64,000 nucleotides of DNA from Phycisphaeraceae bacterium. Lineage in GTDB: Bacteria > Planctomycetota > Phycisphaerae > Phycisphaerales > UBA1924. The notes under the pieces were generated by a model. It was given only the letters and a program-made list of their open reading frames with translations. It made no database searches and was not told the DNA's origin. A program made the translations under genes and the position numbers. Positions 41,891 to 50,310 of this stretch are shown here, one piece after another; positions within the stretch are counted from its first letter, which is position 1; every line of letters begins with the position of its first letter. The stretch is from assembly GCA_019636795.1 (NCBI GenBank), contig JAHBWW010000002.1, forward strand, positions 124,001 to 188,000. Direction: 5' to 3'.

Positions 41891-43909
41891 TTATTGTTTG
41901 ACATCTTGTCCCGAAGACCAGTGCAGGAGCGAATTACGAGCCGATTTCACCGCGTTTATTGTATGTGTGGTCAACCAGATTCCAATGATGCAAGGCCCAA
42001 TACTAATCGCGAACATGAGTACAGATATTAAAAAATTCTCGATTCTTCCGAGACCAATCAAAATAGACCATCCAAGTATGTACAAGCCAAGAAGCATCCA
42101 CATAATACTTGCCGCAAGCAATGTCAGTTCGCGAAGTCGAGGCGTGCCCGTTCGGTTCGAGATTTCGCTCAAAAGGGGGGTGATAACAATCAACTCGACA
42201 GCAATTAACAGTGTGAGTGCCGCGTATGAAATCATTGCAACCGTCGCAATTGCGTACAAATCGACTATCATTAAAAGCAAACTTGCTGCAGAAATGATCG
42301 CAAACCCAAGTTGAAATCTGCCGATTGTCCTGGCACTTCGCACAGATGCGGCTGACTGCAGATAATTTGTGAGACGCTCAAGTCGACTAATTTGGATCGA
42401 AGCTCGTATAGCAATACACGGAAGAGCGATGGCCACCATCCCGAAGATGAAAATCACCAATGATAGCCCAATGATGCCAATTAAAACTGCAAAGGCTACG
42501 ACCGTTATCGCCAGCCAGCAGCCGAATGCAGTCCTCAGGCTCTGCAACCCGCGCTCTAGGGCTCCAAGAAATGGTTCGCCGAAGTACAAGAGATGAAAGG
42601 TAGAGGGATATTCCACAGTTGCGCGTACTTCTTTGCCGCATTCTGGGCAATCTGACGCCATTGGAAGACCCTTGACTGAAAATCCGCACCCCACGCAGGG
42701 AATGTCGTCGGCACAATTTGATGGTCCGTTTGGAGAATCAGCGAGGGTCAGGGGTGAACACGGGATAAGAGCATTGTCCATGAGCTTCGTCTTCTTGGCG
42801 TCGATCAACCATGAAGTTGTAGCTTGGGATTTGTTATTCAGGTTTGCGATGGCCGATTCAGCCGAGTCGAGTCCCGCTCGAACACGTTCGACTGCTCCGC
42901 TGATCAATTGCAAATCAGACAGAGCTTTCGCCAAGTGCTGGCCCGACTTGTACCGAAAAATGACGCGCTTGTCCGTCGCCCGGGCAACGACTTCCACAAG
43001 TTCGGCGGGCAGATCCTTAAGACGATCTATCGGAATCGGTTGTGAGCGATGCATGTCTGCGAGCGATGAAATCGATCCTAAGAATGGCTTCTCTCCGGTG
43101 AGGAGTTCATATAACATGATCCCCATGGCATAGACGTCAGTACGCGCGGAAGCAGCGCCGTCAAACATCTCTGGTGCCATATAGGCGGGGGTTCCGCTAA
43201 TGTTGCGGCCATCGAGAACAGCCGAAGTGAGTGACTGATTCACAAGGAGACCAAAATCCGTCAGTTTGACAGAACCGTCTGCTTCGAGGACCACATTTCC
43301 TGGCTTGATATCTCGATGCACCATACCCGCATCGTGCAAAGCTCCTGCAGCGTGCGCAACAGCCTCAACGATTCTGACCGCTTCAGAAGGAGATAAGGCG
43401 CCTCGCCTCTGCAAGACAGAAGTAAGAGCTTCGCCTCGAGCGTATTCTTGGACAAGATATGTACCCAAATCGCCCCTTCCCGCATGGAGAACTTGGGTCA
43501 GATTCGGATGGGCGACCAGAGCCGCCTGTGCTGCCCCTGCAAGTAATTGGGCTGACTCCGTGGTATATTTCGGGTGCAGCACTTTAACTGCAACCAAGCG
43601 TTTGAGCAATATGTCCCGTGCCAACCAGACGGTTCCTGTCGCGCCGCGGCCCAATTCGTGCAGCGTCTCTAGGCCATCTATGCAAGGCGGGCCAGCGCGT
43701 GGCAAGTCGCCGAAGCTGGCCTGCTTTAAAAATTCAGATGTTGGTGCTGTTGTCCCTTCATCGAATTGATTAGATTGAGCGAGCGGCTGACCAATTTCAG
43801 AGATTTCGCGTGCTATTTCTTCTGGCCGCTGGGCATCGGCAGACGGTTCCATCGAAGACAGCTCAGGGGCGGTTGCTTCGAAATCAAACTCGTTCGAGTC
43901 CTGAGACAT
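41891..43909 (-). CDS. Serine/threonine protein kinase fused to a zinc ribbon and membrane domain
   Basis: 672 residues. A polar N-terminus of about 80 residues precedes a Hanks-type kinase: glycine loop LGRGATGTVWLA, lysine in LVAVKVLHP, catalytic loop VHRDIKPGNVVLE, DFG in LTDFGLLVN and APE in AYMAPEMFDG. After the kinase comes a zinc ribbon (CVGCG...CPECGKEV) and about six transmembrane helices to the C-terminus. Base composition is clearly lower in GC than neighbours (25 of 60 in the line at 42061 by hand count), which points to transfer. Start ATG 43909; weak ribosome site. Substrates unknown. Confidence 0.88.
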   Translation of the reverse strand: MSQDSNEFDFEATAPELSSMEPSADAQRPEEIAREISEIGQPLAQSNQFDEGTTAPTSEFLKQASFGDLPRAGPPCIDGLETLHELGRGATGTVWLARDILLKRLVAVKVLHPKYTTESAQLLAGAAQAALVAHPNLTQVLHAGRGDLGTYLVQEYARGEALTSVLQRRGALSPSEAVRIVEAVAHAAGALHDAGMVHRDIKPGNVVLEADGSVKLTDFGLLVNQSLTSAVLDGRNISGTPAYMAPEMFDGAASARTDVYAMGIMLYELLTGEKPFLGSISSLADMHRSQPIPIDRLKDLPAELVEVVARATDKRVIFRYKSGQHLAKALSDLQLISGAVERVRAGLDSAESAIANLNNKSQATTSWLIDAKKTKLMDNALIPCSPLTLADSPNGPSNCADDIPCVGCGFSVKGLPMASDCPECGKEVRATVEYPSTFHLLYFGEPFLGALERGLQSLRTAFGCWLAITVVAFAVLIGIIGLSLVIFIFGMVAIALPCIAIRASIQISRLERLTNYLQSAASVRSARTIGRFQLGFAIISAASLLLMIVDLYAIATVAMISYAALTLLIAVELIVITPLLSEISNRTGTPRLRELTLLAASIMWMLLGLYILGWSILIGLGRIENFLISVLMFAISIGPCIIGIWLTTHTINAVKSARNSLLHWSSGQDVKQ

Positions 43910-44034
43910 ATGGTGGTCTCTTCTGGTACTTTAGAATCCTAGGCCTATTAATGTCACCTGGGAGTACAACCGAATTCGTCTTGGTGTGCCACAAAGATCG
44001 GCTCTGCAACCCAGGCAGCGGCGGGGTGGCACCG

Positions 44035-44082
44035 AAATCCTCTTCGGCCGTGCCACCGAAGTCGGCTCTGTGACTTCGGTGC
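44035..44082. repeat. Short GGTGGCAC/GTGCCACC repeat
   Basis: GGTGGCACCGAA, GTGCCACCGAAGTCGG and ACTTCGGTGC recur in the same order at 55729-55787, at the far end of the island upstream of the Sel1 gene. Confidence 0.7.
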
Positions 44083-44183
44083 GTGGTGGAGCCCGGAAGC
44101 GCGGGGCGACTGTGGCACGAGAACGCGGTCGGTCACGGAGCCAGCATACTGAATCGGCTGATTCGCGTCAAGCCGGACCTCAG

Positions 44184-44297
44184 GCACGCAGAATGGAGGT
44201 TCGGTTGGAAAAAACCAAGACACACCGACCACTCAAAGCCGTGGTCGACAGCACGGGCAGCATGCATCAACGGTTGCGGTCGGTGGCAGCCGGCGTT
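44184..44297. repeat. Palindromic family repeat, copy B
   Basis: Carries GGCACGCAGAATGGAGGTTC, ACCGACCACTCAAAGCCGTG and the closing GTTGCGGTCGG module; lacks the left module and has several substitutions. Confidence 0.85.
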
Positions 44298-44302
44298 CGT
44301 TC

Positions 44303-44371
44303 GACCCGGACCTTTGGGCAGCGGGGCACAGGGATGTTCGAGATCAGGCGTGCGCCCAAAGGTCCGGCGTC
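44303..44371. repeat. Diverged copy of the 93-bp stem-loop repeat
   Basis: Perfect 14-bp arms CCGGACCTTTGGGC / GCCCAAAGGTCCGG with a different loop from the two copies near 24 kb. It directly abuts the family repeat copy B. Confidence 0.85.
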
Positions 44372-44410
44372 AGAAGCACTCCGACATGTCGGCCTGTCAC
44401 ACCGCTCAAC

Positions 44411-45061
44411 TCAGGCAACCCTGCGGCGGCGGGTGGCGACCAGAGCGCCCATGCCGAGAATGGCGGCTGCGCCGGGTGCCGGGACCAGAGCGATCTGAAT
44501 GCCGTGCCACTGCTCGGGGTGCGGGTCGGTCCAGCTGATGGAGGTCATGGTGCCGACGAACTGGATGACGCCGTAGCCCTCGGAGCCGTGGAGGACGTTG
44601 GAGGCGGCGGGGTTGAGGAAGCCGGAGCCGAAGAAACCGGGGCCCTGGCTGAGGAGATTGAAGTTCTGGTTGAAGGTGAGGAGGGACAGGGCGCCCGGGG
44701 TGCCGAGGCTGCAGATGGCCATGATGGGGTTGGTGACGGCGGTGGAGAAGGTGATGGTGTAGAGGTTGGGGGTGCCGCCGACGAACTGGAGGATGTCGGA
44801 GGGGGGCGGGGCGTTCCAGACCGTGCCGCTGATGTAGGTGGCGGGCGGGGTCCAGTAGTTGGTGCCGCCGGCGGTCTGTGCGCCCCAGAGTTCGCCGGAG
44901 TAGGTGACGCCGACGGCGCCGATGGTGCCCGAAGCCGAGCCGGAAAAGCCGGTGGTGGCGCTGGTCCAGTCGGCCCACTGGACGGTGGTGGCCGAGGCGG
45001 TCGAGGCGGCGGCCGCTGCGGCAAGGACGATCAAACGAAGAGACGAGGTGCGCGTGTTCAC
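44411..45061 (-). CDS. PEP-CTERM-like exported protein
   Basis: 216 residues. GTG start at 45061 with AGGAG upstream. Signal peptide SLRLIVLAAAAAASTASA, a beta-rich body (TYSGELWGAQTAGGTNYW, YTITFSTAVTNPIMAICSLG) and a C-terminal sorting signal VPAPGAAAILGMGALVATRR with a four-arginine cluster. Not closely similar to the pair at 14650 and 15620. Surrounded by repeats on both sides, so it may have travelled with them. Role unknown; likely at the cell surface. Confidence 0.85.
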   Translation of the reverse strand: MNTRTSSLRLIVLAAAAAASTASATTVQWADWTSATTGFSGSASGTIGAVGVTYSGELWGAQTAGGTNYWTPPATYISGTVWNAPPPSDILQFVGGTPNLYTITFSTAVTNPIMAICSLGTPGALSLLTFNQNFNLLSQGPGFFGSGFLNPAASNVLHGSEGYGVIQFVGTMTSISWTDPHPEQWHGIQIALVPAPGAAAILGMGALVATRRRRVA

Positions 45062-45203
45062 AGATGGACTCCTGCAAAGGTCTGGGTGCGGCCCACATTG
45101 GGCCTGTTCGCAGAGATTCTGCGGCGCGGGGCCGAATCTCTCAGGAGAGGGTGTGGAATTGTCGGCGGGGCTTAGCGGGTGCGCTTGGAGGCGACCCAGG
45201 GCT

Positions 45204-45384
45204 GGTGGCACCGATCACGTGCATGTGGCTGGTGGCCGTGCCACGGCTCGCTGGAGGAACCGGTGAGCGGTGGCACGTAGAATGGTGGTTCGGCTTGAAA
45301 GCACCCAAGGCACACCGACCACTCAAAGCCGTGGTCGGTGGCACGGATGGCATGCATCAACGGTTGCGGTCGGTGCCACCCCGC
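45204..45384. repeat. Palindromic family repeat, copy C (fullest copy)
   Basis: All modules: GGTGGCACCGATCACGTGCA, GTGCCAC...GAGCGGTGGCAC arms around GGAGGAACCGG, the 9-bp arms ACCGACCAC/GTGGTCGGT, then GGTTGCGGTCGGTGCCACC. It joins directly to the 139-bp repeat at 45385. Confidence 0.88.
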
Positions 45385-45523
45385 CTCACCATACCGGCTT
45401 CGCCACAAGGGTGCCGCACGGGTGCAACACGGGTGCGCCCCGCCTGTGGAAAACAGAGCGCCAGGCTCGAAAGCCAACCCTCACCAAATAAGATCGTAAT
45501 CCTAACACAAGAATGCGAACAAA
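45385..45523. repeat. 139-bp direct repeat, copy 1
   Basis: Near-identical to 50090-50228 for the first 108 nt, then diverging with shared islands (ATCCTAACACA, ATGCGAACAA). It lies past the end of the last RHS cassette. Confidence 0.88.
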
Positions 45524-45586
45524 GAACGAATAAAATGAGGCAAAGTGTGGTAGATTTCAGCACCACTCGACCTGTCGAATGCGTTC

Positions 45587-45778
45587 TCACTCATCAGCCC
45601 GAGGTAGTCGGGTCTGATTCTCAGGCAATGCACGCAACTGGGACAGCATACGTCTACAGGCTTCATCTTCGGAGTCAAACCATTGCTCTTCGAATCGAAC
45701 ACCTCGCTCAGAGTAATAGATGCACCATCGCCCATCCTCTCATGAACACCTCGCTTCGCAAAAGGGAAGAAAAGGCAT
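45587..45778 (-). pseudogene. Broken small gene, possible immunity-protein remnant
   Basis: Reading from ATG 45778 (MPFLPFCEARCS) an in-frame TGA at 45740-45742 interrupts a frame that then continues with EDGRWCIYYSERGVRFEEQW and FDSEDEACRRMLSQLRALP to a stop at 45587. The block WCIYYSERG...FDSEDEAC has the look of small immunity-type proteins found after polymorphic toxins. Either the gene is dead or the real start lies within the second part. An adjacent frame upstream suggests a frameshift is also possible. Lies at the end of the RHS array. Confidence 0.45.
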
Positions 45779-45881
45779 GGATCAGTGAAGAAAATCAACC
45801 ACCGGGGATTGACAGCGGCCTGCTCATAGATGCCACCCGGCCTGGAACGGGAGACTATGCGGTCGAGTTATCCGGCATCAA

Positions 45882-46109
45882 TCATCGAGGATGCCCTTGC
45901 GGCAGTCCTTCCCCAAACGGGAAGTTCGGGCATGCCTTACACGTCTCGTCGATTTCCTCCTTCGTCTTCCCCGTCAATCTTGCGACTTCACGAATGCATC
46001 CGGCATCCATGAAGCCCAGACGCTCATAGTTGATGTCGAGGCACTTTCCCTCGGCAATATCCCTCTTGTAGAACGGGCAGTACCAAGAGTTGCTTACCTG
46101 TTGGTTCAC
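45882..46109 (-). CDS. Small cysteine-rich protein, candidate immunity gene for the adjacent RHS toxin
   Basis: 75 residues with five cysteines (YCPF, GKCLD, AGCIRE, CKAC). GTG start at 46109 with a strong GGAGG inside the end of the RHS gene; start and RHS stop overlap by 4 nt, so translation is coupled. That tight coupling, small size and cytoplasmic nature are the marks of an immunity gene, but I recognise no immunity family. A zinc or iron-sulfur binding mini-protein is an alternative description. Confidence 0.7.
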   Translation of the reverse strand: MNQQVSNSWYCPFYKRDIAEGKCLDINYERLGFMDAGCIREVARLTGKTKEEIDETCKACPNFPFGEGLPQGHPR

Positions 46110-47470
46110 TTCGCGCCTCCAGCACTCTTGAGCAATTCCAAAGTCTTCGGTGTGTGATTAGCGGCACCCCATATTGTCACGGCTTGCCCCTGACTATCCA
46201 AGACGACAGCCGCTTCACGCGTCAGTAAGAGCGTGCGCCCGCCACCTTGCGGCACGACGACTGTAGGATTTCTGACGGTATCGAGAATGGCCTGAGGCGA
46301 CACTCCCCGTTCAATCGCCCGATCGAGTGCATGGTAGGGATTGGCCCCTTGGCTACCTCGGAACCCGCGTATGGCAAGGCCTTCGGTGGGGTTCGCGGAA
46401 CGTACAACATCCATTGTCGCATTAACAACCCGGCTTCCTCGACCGGCCAATGCGAAGGCTCCTCCCCCAGCGAAAGTGAGCACATTCGCAGCGGCTTGCG
46501 GATCTCCCGTCACCAATCCTACCGCCGTGTCACGAACGCCCTCGACCACTGCCGTCGCCACGCTCTTCGAAACCTCACCGACACCGACTTCATTGATCTC
46601 ATCGGCAAGCGGAGCGACAAAGCGAGATTGGTCTCGAAACTCTGCATCGGAGTGAAGGCCAAGGTTGTAAGCACCGCTGAGCAACACCTCGGCCGCGAGT
46701 TGTGAGGCGTCTTCCTTGGCCTTGACCACATTGTCGATCACTCCCACCGCTACGTTCCCCACATACTGGGCTGCGATGCTCGCCCCTTCGCAAACATCAC
46801 TCCACCACTGCCCAATGCCATACAGCCCAAGCGGATCGACAAACATCCACGGGTTGCCCATCGCGTAGAGGTACAGGCTCATCCCATCCACATAGCCTGC
46901 GGGGTCTCGCGTGATCCATCGGCCCATGACCGGGTCGAAGATGCGATGCCGCGCATACCAGTGGCCCAGCGCGCCGAAGTCGGCGATGTAGAGGTAACCC
47001 GCGTAGCCAATCGGGTTGGCCGGGCCCGCCGGGTCGCTGATGCCGACGACTGGCTGCTTGCCGTAGTCGGCCGACCACGACCCGACATCGTAGAAATTGA
47101 TCGAGCCGTCGCGATTGAGATCGACATCGGCCTCGTAGCCAGGATCACCGATCACCTTGCCGCTGAGCGCGCCGATCAGGCTCACATCGTTCGTGTCGAC
47201 CACGCCGTCGGCGTTGACATCGCCGGGCCGGTGGTGCGTCGGCTCGCCGTACGGGCCGTACCGCACCCGCTCGACCAGCTTGCCGGCGTGATCCAACACA
47301 GCCACCATATTGTCAAGAAGACTTTTATCATGCGACGGTTGTGCAAAACACTGCGAGACTATTCCATGAAGGAGCAGAACAAAGACAAGACAGGCTCGAT
47401 ACGCCGTTAGTCTGTTACTTTGAAAGTTCGTCCGAGGGTGGACGACGCAGCCATTTTGATTTATCCACAT
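46106..47470 (-). CDS. RHS core protein with C-terminal toxin candidate (cassette 2)
   Basis: About 454 residues from ATG 47470; the start is uncertain because the frame is open upstream through the CPCC gene in another frame. A signal-peptide-like helix (ACLVFVLLLHGIVSQCFAQ) precedes a shortened RHS module: LDHAGKLVERVRYGPYGEP, then a dockerin-like insert (DVNADGVVDTNDVSLIG and DLNRDGSINFYDVG), then the core RHRIFDPVMGRWITRDPAGY and YLYAMGNPWMFVDPLGL. After a variable linker the C-terminal 75 residues (ALDRAIERGVSPQAILDTV, LTREAAVVLDSQGQAVTIW) resemble small RNase-type toxins of the barnase/EndoU/colicin/RelE kind; that is inference. Followed by a coupled small gene. Confidence 0.8.
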   Translation of the reverse strand: MWINQNGCVVHPRTNFQSNRLTAYRACLVFVLLLHGIVSQCFAQPSHDKSLLDNMVAVLDHAGKLVERVRYGPYGEPTHHRPGDVNADGVVDTNDVSLIGALSGKVIGDPGYEADVDLNRDGSINFYDVGSWSADYGKQPVVGISDPAGPANPIGYAGYLYIADFGALGHWYARHRIFDPVMGRWITRDPAGYVDGMSLYLYAMGNPWMFVDPLGLYGIGQWWSDVCEGASIAAQYVGNVAVGVIDNVVKAKEDASQLAAEVLLSGAYNLGLHSDAEFRDQSRFVAPLADEINEVGVGEVSKSVATAVVEGVRDTAVGLVTGDPQAAANVLTFAGGGAFALAGRGSRVVNATMDVVRSANPTEGLAIRGFRGSQGANPYHALDRAIERGVSPQAILDTVRNPTVVVPQGGGRTLLLTREAAVVLDSQGQAVTIWGAANHTPKTLELLKSAGGAK

Positions 47471-47666
47471 CTGCTGCGCGAGAGACTTGAAAATCACGAC
47501 GGGCCTCGAGGAGCGACAGTTCATTTGCGCCGCCTTTATAATTTGGATCATTATACTGCACTTGATCATCTTCCCAGCCGCAAACAGGACAAATCTCAAA
47601 CGTCCCTGGCGGTTGGTGGTCTAGCGTTAGAAAGTCGCAACATGGGCATGGATATTTTTGTCGCAT
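47415..47666 (-). CDS. CPCC-family cysteine-rich protein, candidate immunity gene
   Basis: 83 residues. Zinc-ribbon-like: YPCPCCDFLTLDHQPPGTFE with the second pair in CPVCGWEDDQVQYNDPNYKG. This is the CPCC family, frequent next to polymorphic toxins and therefore a candidate immunity protein for cassette 1, whose stop lies 15 nt upstream. ATG 47666. Its end overlaps the start of the cassette 2 frame. Confidence 0.85.
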   Translation of the reverse strand: MRQKYPCPCCDFLTLDHQPPGTFEICPVCGWEDDQVQYNDPNYKGGANELSLLEARRDFQVSRAADVDKSKWLRRPPSDELSK

Positions 47667-47681
47667 GGCAATACCTGCGGA

Positions 47682-50051
47682 TTAGTCAAGACACTGACGG
47701 TCCCAATAGTTCATCCCATCTTGAGGCCGAAAAAATGTACGAATGGTACCATCCTCGGCCATGACGCCGAATTCATTCGTTTTTCGATTGTAGCGAAGGA
47801 TATCGCCGTTCGAGCGAGTATGGCCCAAAATATCTCCGCCAATCTCAGCATTCATGAGACTATGCGCCTTGCGATCGTACTTTTTAATAGACATTGAAGA
47901 CCACTCAGATTTATGTTTTGCAAAGTGAGATTCAAGTTTGTTTGGAGCGAACCCGCGAGCGCGAACAGTAATGTTATTTGCAACTTGGCCTCCCAGGCGG
48001 CTAACAGCAGCGCTCGTTCCGGGGCCCCCCACCCCTGCATAGCCGATGGCCCGCAGTCCGTCTCCGATGGCTTCTGCGTCACCCGACATCACGCGACCGC
48101 CATAGTCGATCGCCTGCTCGACGGCGCTCGTCTTGACTTGCGCAAAGGTTTCGCTCGGAGCCAGAGGATTCTGCACTTTCTCGATGGCGATTTTGGCTGC
48201 CATCGAATCCGCAGAGTTGTCGATCGCTGCCTTGAGATGAACGACACCCTCGGCCGCGTTGATCACGTCATTGGCCACCACGCCGACGCCATGGGCGACA
48301 ACACCCCCCACAATTCCTAATTTGCTCTGCACGGCCGTTGCTGCGCGATCAATGCCTTGACGGGCTTCCTGTGCGACCGCTGAAGTTATCTGAGCAAACA
48401 ATTCGGTAACGATCCCGAACAGTCCCATCGGGTCGACGAATGCCCATGGATTGCTTCGTGCGTAGAGGTAGAGGCTCATGCCGTCCACATAGCCTGCGGG
48501 GTCTCGCGTGATCCATCGACCCATGACGGGATCGAAGATGCGGTGCCGCGCAAGCCAGTGGCCCATCGCGCCGAAGTCGCTGATGTAAACATAGCCCGCA
48601 TAGCCGATCGGATTCGCCACTGTCTCGGGATCTGAGATTCCAGTCACCTGGTCTTTCGTCACATCCGCCAGCACGAGCTGCACGTCATAGAAATCAATGA
48701 TCCCGTCGCGGTTGATGTCCGCGTCAGCCTGGTAGTTTTCATCATCAATCTCGACCCCGCTGCCGCCCAGATCGATCATCACCTGCGCGTCGAAGAAATC
48801 GACCACGCCGTCGCCGTTGACATCACCGGGCCGGTGGTGCGTCGGCTCGCCGTACGGGCCGTACCGCACCCGCTCGACCAGCTTGCCCGCATGATCGACG
48901 ATCGCCACCACGCTGCGCAAATGATCCGTGATGTAATAATAGGTATCTTCGAAGCCGTCATTTTCCGCCGGATCACGGTCGATCCGCCGCATCACCGCAT
49001 CGTCGATGGCCCGCTTGCCCCAGAACTGCTGAGCCGTCGCGACCAGAACGTCGCTCGCGTTGTACGTCCGCTGCTCGAGCAGCTGCCAGTCCGGCGAATA
49101 GAAAAACCGCTCGCGAGACGACAGCGAGCCGCCGGTGTGCTGTTCCGCAATCGTCCGCTGGTGCAGCCCGTTGTAGCGATATTTGGCCAGAACGGCGCTG
49201 CCGGAGCCAACACTTCGCACCTCGACGAGCCGGTTCCACGCGTCATAGATCAGTTCGTACTCCGGCCCGGCCGTCACCAGGCCCAGGCTCCCCGCATCAT
49301 CGTAATAATGCGTCTGCGAGCCCGACGTTAGTTTCTCCGCCTCATTGGCCAGGTTGTGCGTGCGTGTCTGCGTCGTGGTGTTGATCGTGAGGCTGCGCCA
49401 GTTGCCCGCCGCGTCGAGCGTCCATTCCTTGGCTTCTTCAGGCGCATTGAGGCCGTCGGCCATCTTCGTCTCGATCAGCCGGTGCAACTCGTCATAGAAG
49501 TTTTCGCGGTCTCGTGTCTGCCACGCCGCCCCGGGCCGCGTGTCGGTCTGCCGCAGCAGGTTCCCCGCGCGATCGCGCTCGTAACGTTGCTGATACACCG
49601 GCGGGATGTTCGGCAGGTCGCTCGCCCCGGTCGTGAAGTCAACATCGACCCACGACAGCAGCCCCAGCCGCCCGAAGCGGTCCCAGCCCGGGTACACGCC
49701 CTCATCCGTCGTCGTGAGCGTGCCGAAGCGCCGCGAGCCGTCGGTGTCGGCCGTCCGGTCCGACTGCACCCCCGCCTCGACCAGGTCCGTGATCGCGACC
49801 GTGCCCAGCCCGAGGTGCGTGTACGCGACGAGCAGATCATCATCGTGCTGAGCATCATCGAGCCGCAGCCCGACCACGCGGTCAATCGCATCGTCGGCTC
49901 CCGCGCCGTAGTCATGCACCCACCGCGAGCCGTCGGCATACACCACCGCCGAAAGACGATCCGTGTTCTTCGGGCCCGAGGAGGCGTCAAACGTGACCAG
50001 CAGGATCAGGATGAGGTGAAGTACGAACATCGTGCGAAAACAGGGCGACAT
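47682..50051 (-). CDS. RHS repeat protein with C-terminal nuclease toxin candidate (cassette 1)
   Basis: 789 residues. Signal-like start MFVLHLILILLVTFDASS, RHS/YD repeats (YERDRAGNLLRQTDTRPGA, WTLDAAGNWRSL, YIYDAWNRLVEVRSVG-type blocks), YYYITDHLRSVVAIVDHAGK, a dockerin-like insert (DVNGDGVVDFFDAQVMIDL, DINRDGIIDFYDVQLVLAD), the core RHRIFDPVMGRWITRDPAGY and FVDPMGL. The variable C-terminus ends in a nuclease-like block: ESHFAKHKSEWSSMS, GDILRYNRKTNEFGVMAEDG and IRTFFRPQDGMNYW. That pattern is shared with LXG/RHS RNase toxins of the YobL kind; catalytic His/Arg/Thr inferred. Short for an RHS protein. The longest member of the array; GTG/ATG alternatives at 50030. Confidence 0.85.
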   Translation of the reverse strand: MSPCFRTMFVLHLILILLVTFDASSGPKNTDRLSAVVYADGSRWVHDYGAGADDAIDRVVGLRLDDAQHDDDLLVAYTHLGLGTVAITDLVEAGVQSDRTADTDGSRRFGTLTTTDEGVYPGWDRFGRLGLLSWVDVDFTTGASDLPNIPPVYQQRYERDRAGNLLRQTDTRPGAAWQTRDRENFYDELHRLIETKMADGLNAPEEAKEWTLDAAGNWRSLTINTTTQTRTHNLANEAEKLTSGSQTHYYDDAGSLGLVTAGPEYELIYDAWNRLVEVRSVGSGSAVLAKYRYNGLHQRTIAEQHTGGSLSSRERFFYSPDWQLLEQRTYNASDVLVATAQQFWGKRAIDDAVMRRIDRDPAENDGFEDTYYYITDHLRSVVAIVDHAGKLVERVRYGPYGEPTHHRPGDVNGDGVVDFFDAQVMIDLGGSGVEIDDENYQADADINRDGIIDFYDVQLVLADVTKDQVTGISDPETVANPIGYAGYVYISDFGAMGHWLARHRIFDPVMGRWITRDPAGYVDGMSLYLYARSNPWAFVDPMGLFGIVTELFAQITSAVAQEARQGIDRAATAVQSKLGIVGGVVAHGVGVVANDVINAAEGVVHLKAAIDNSADSMAAKIAIEKVQNPLAPSETFAQVKTSAVEQAIDYGGRVMSGDAEAIGDGLRAIGYAGVGGPGTSAAVSRLGGQVANNITVRARGFAPNKLESHFAKHKSEWSSMSIKKYDRKAHSLMNAEIGGDILGHTRSNGDILRYNRKTNEFGVMAEDGTIRTFFRPQDGMNYWDRQCLD

Positions 50052-50089
50052 ACCGAACAGAAAAACAGGCCAATCAGCGTGCCGGATGG

Positions 50090-50228
50090 CTCACCATACC
50101 GGGTTCGCCACAAGGGTGCCGCACGGGTGCAACACGGGTGCGCCCCGCCTGTGGAAAACAGAGCGCCAGGCTCGAAAGCCGACCCTGACAAATCAATAAC
50201 GAAATCCTAACACACAGATGCGAACAAG
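50090..50228. repeat. 139-bp direct repeat, copy 2
   Basis: Lies immediately upstream of cassette 1 and downstream of the cassette 3 small gene. Same orientation as the copy at 45385. The two copies bracket cassettes 1 and 2 (about 4.7 kb). Confidence 0.88.
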
Positions 50229-50310
50229 GGCCGATTAAATTGCGAACGGGGAGCAGCAGGACTTTGCGGCTTGTAACACCTTCATCGTCGCCATTCCTTC
50301 CCTTGAGAGA

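Noticed and set aside
45740..45742. TGA read as selenocysteine
   Set aside because: No selenoprotein-type context or hairpin was evident after it; a broken gene is simpler.
45502..45798. 98-codon frame in the immunity remnant region
   Set aside because: Different frame from the better-conserved block, and its C-terminus lies in the 139-bp repeat.
50006..50191. Short frames with GGAHPCCTRAAPLW in both 139-bp repeats
   Set aside because: They match each other only because the DNA repeat is duplicated.
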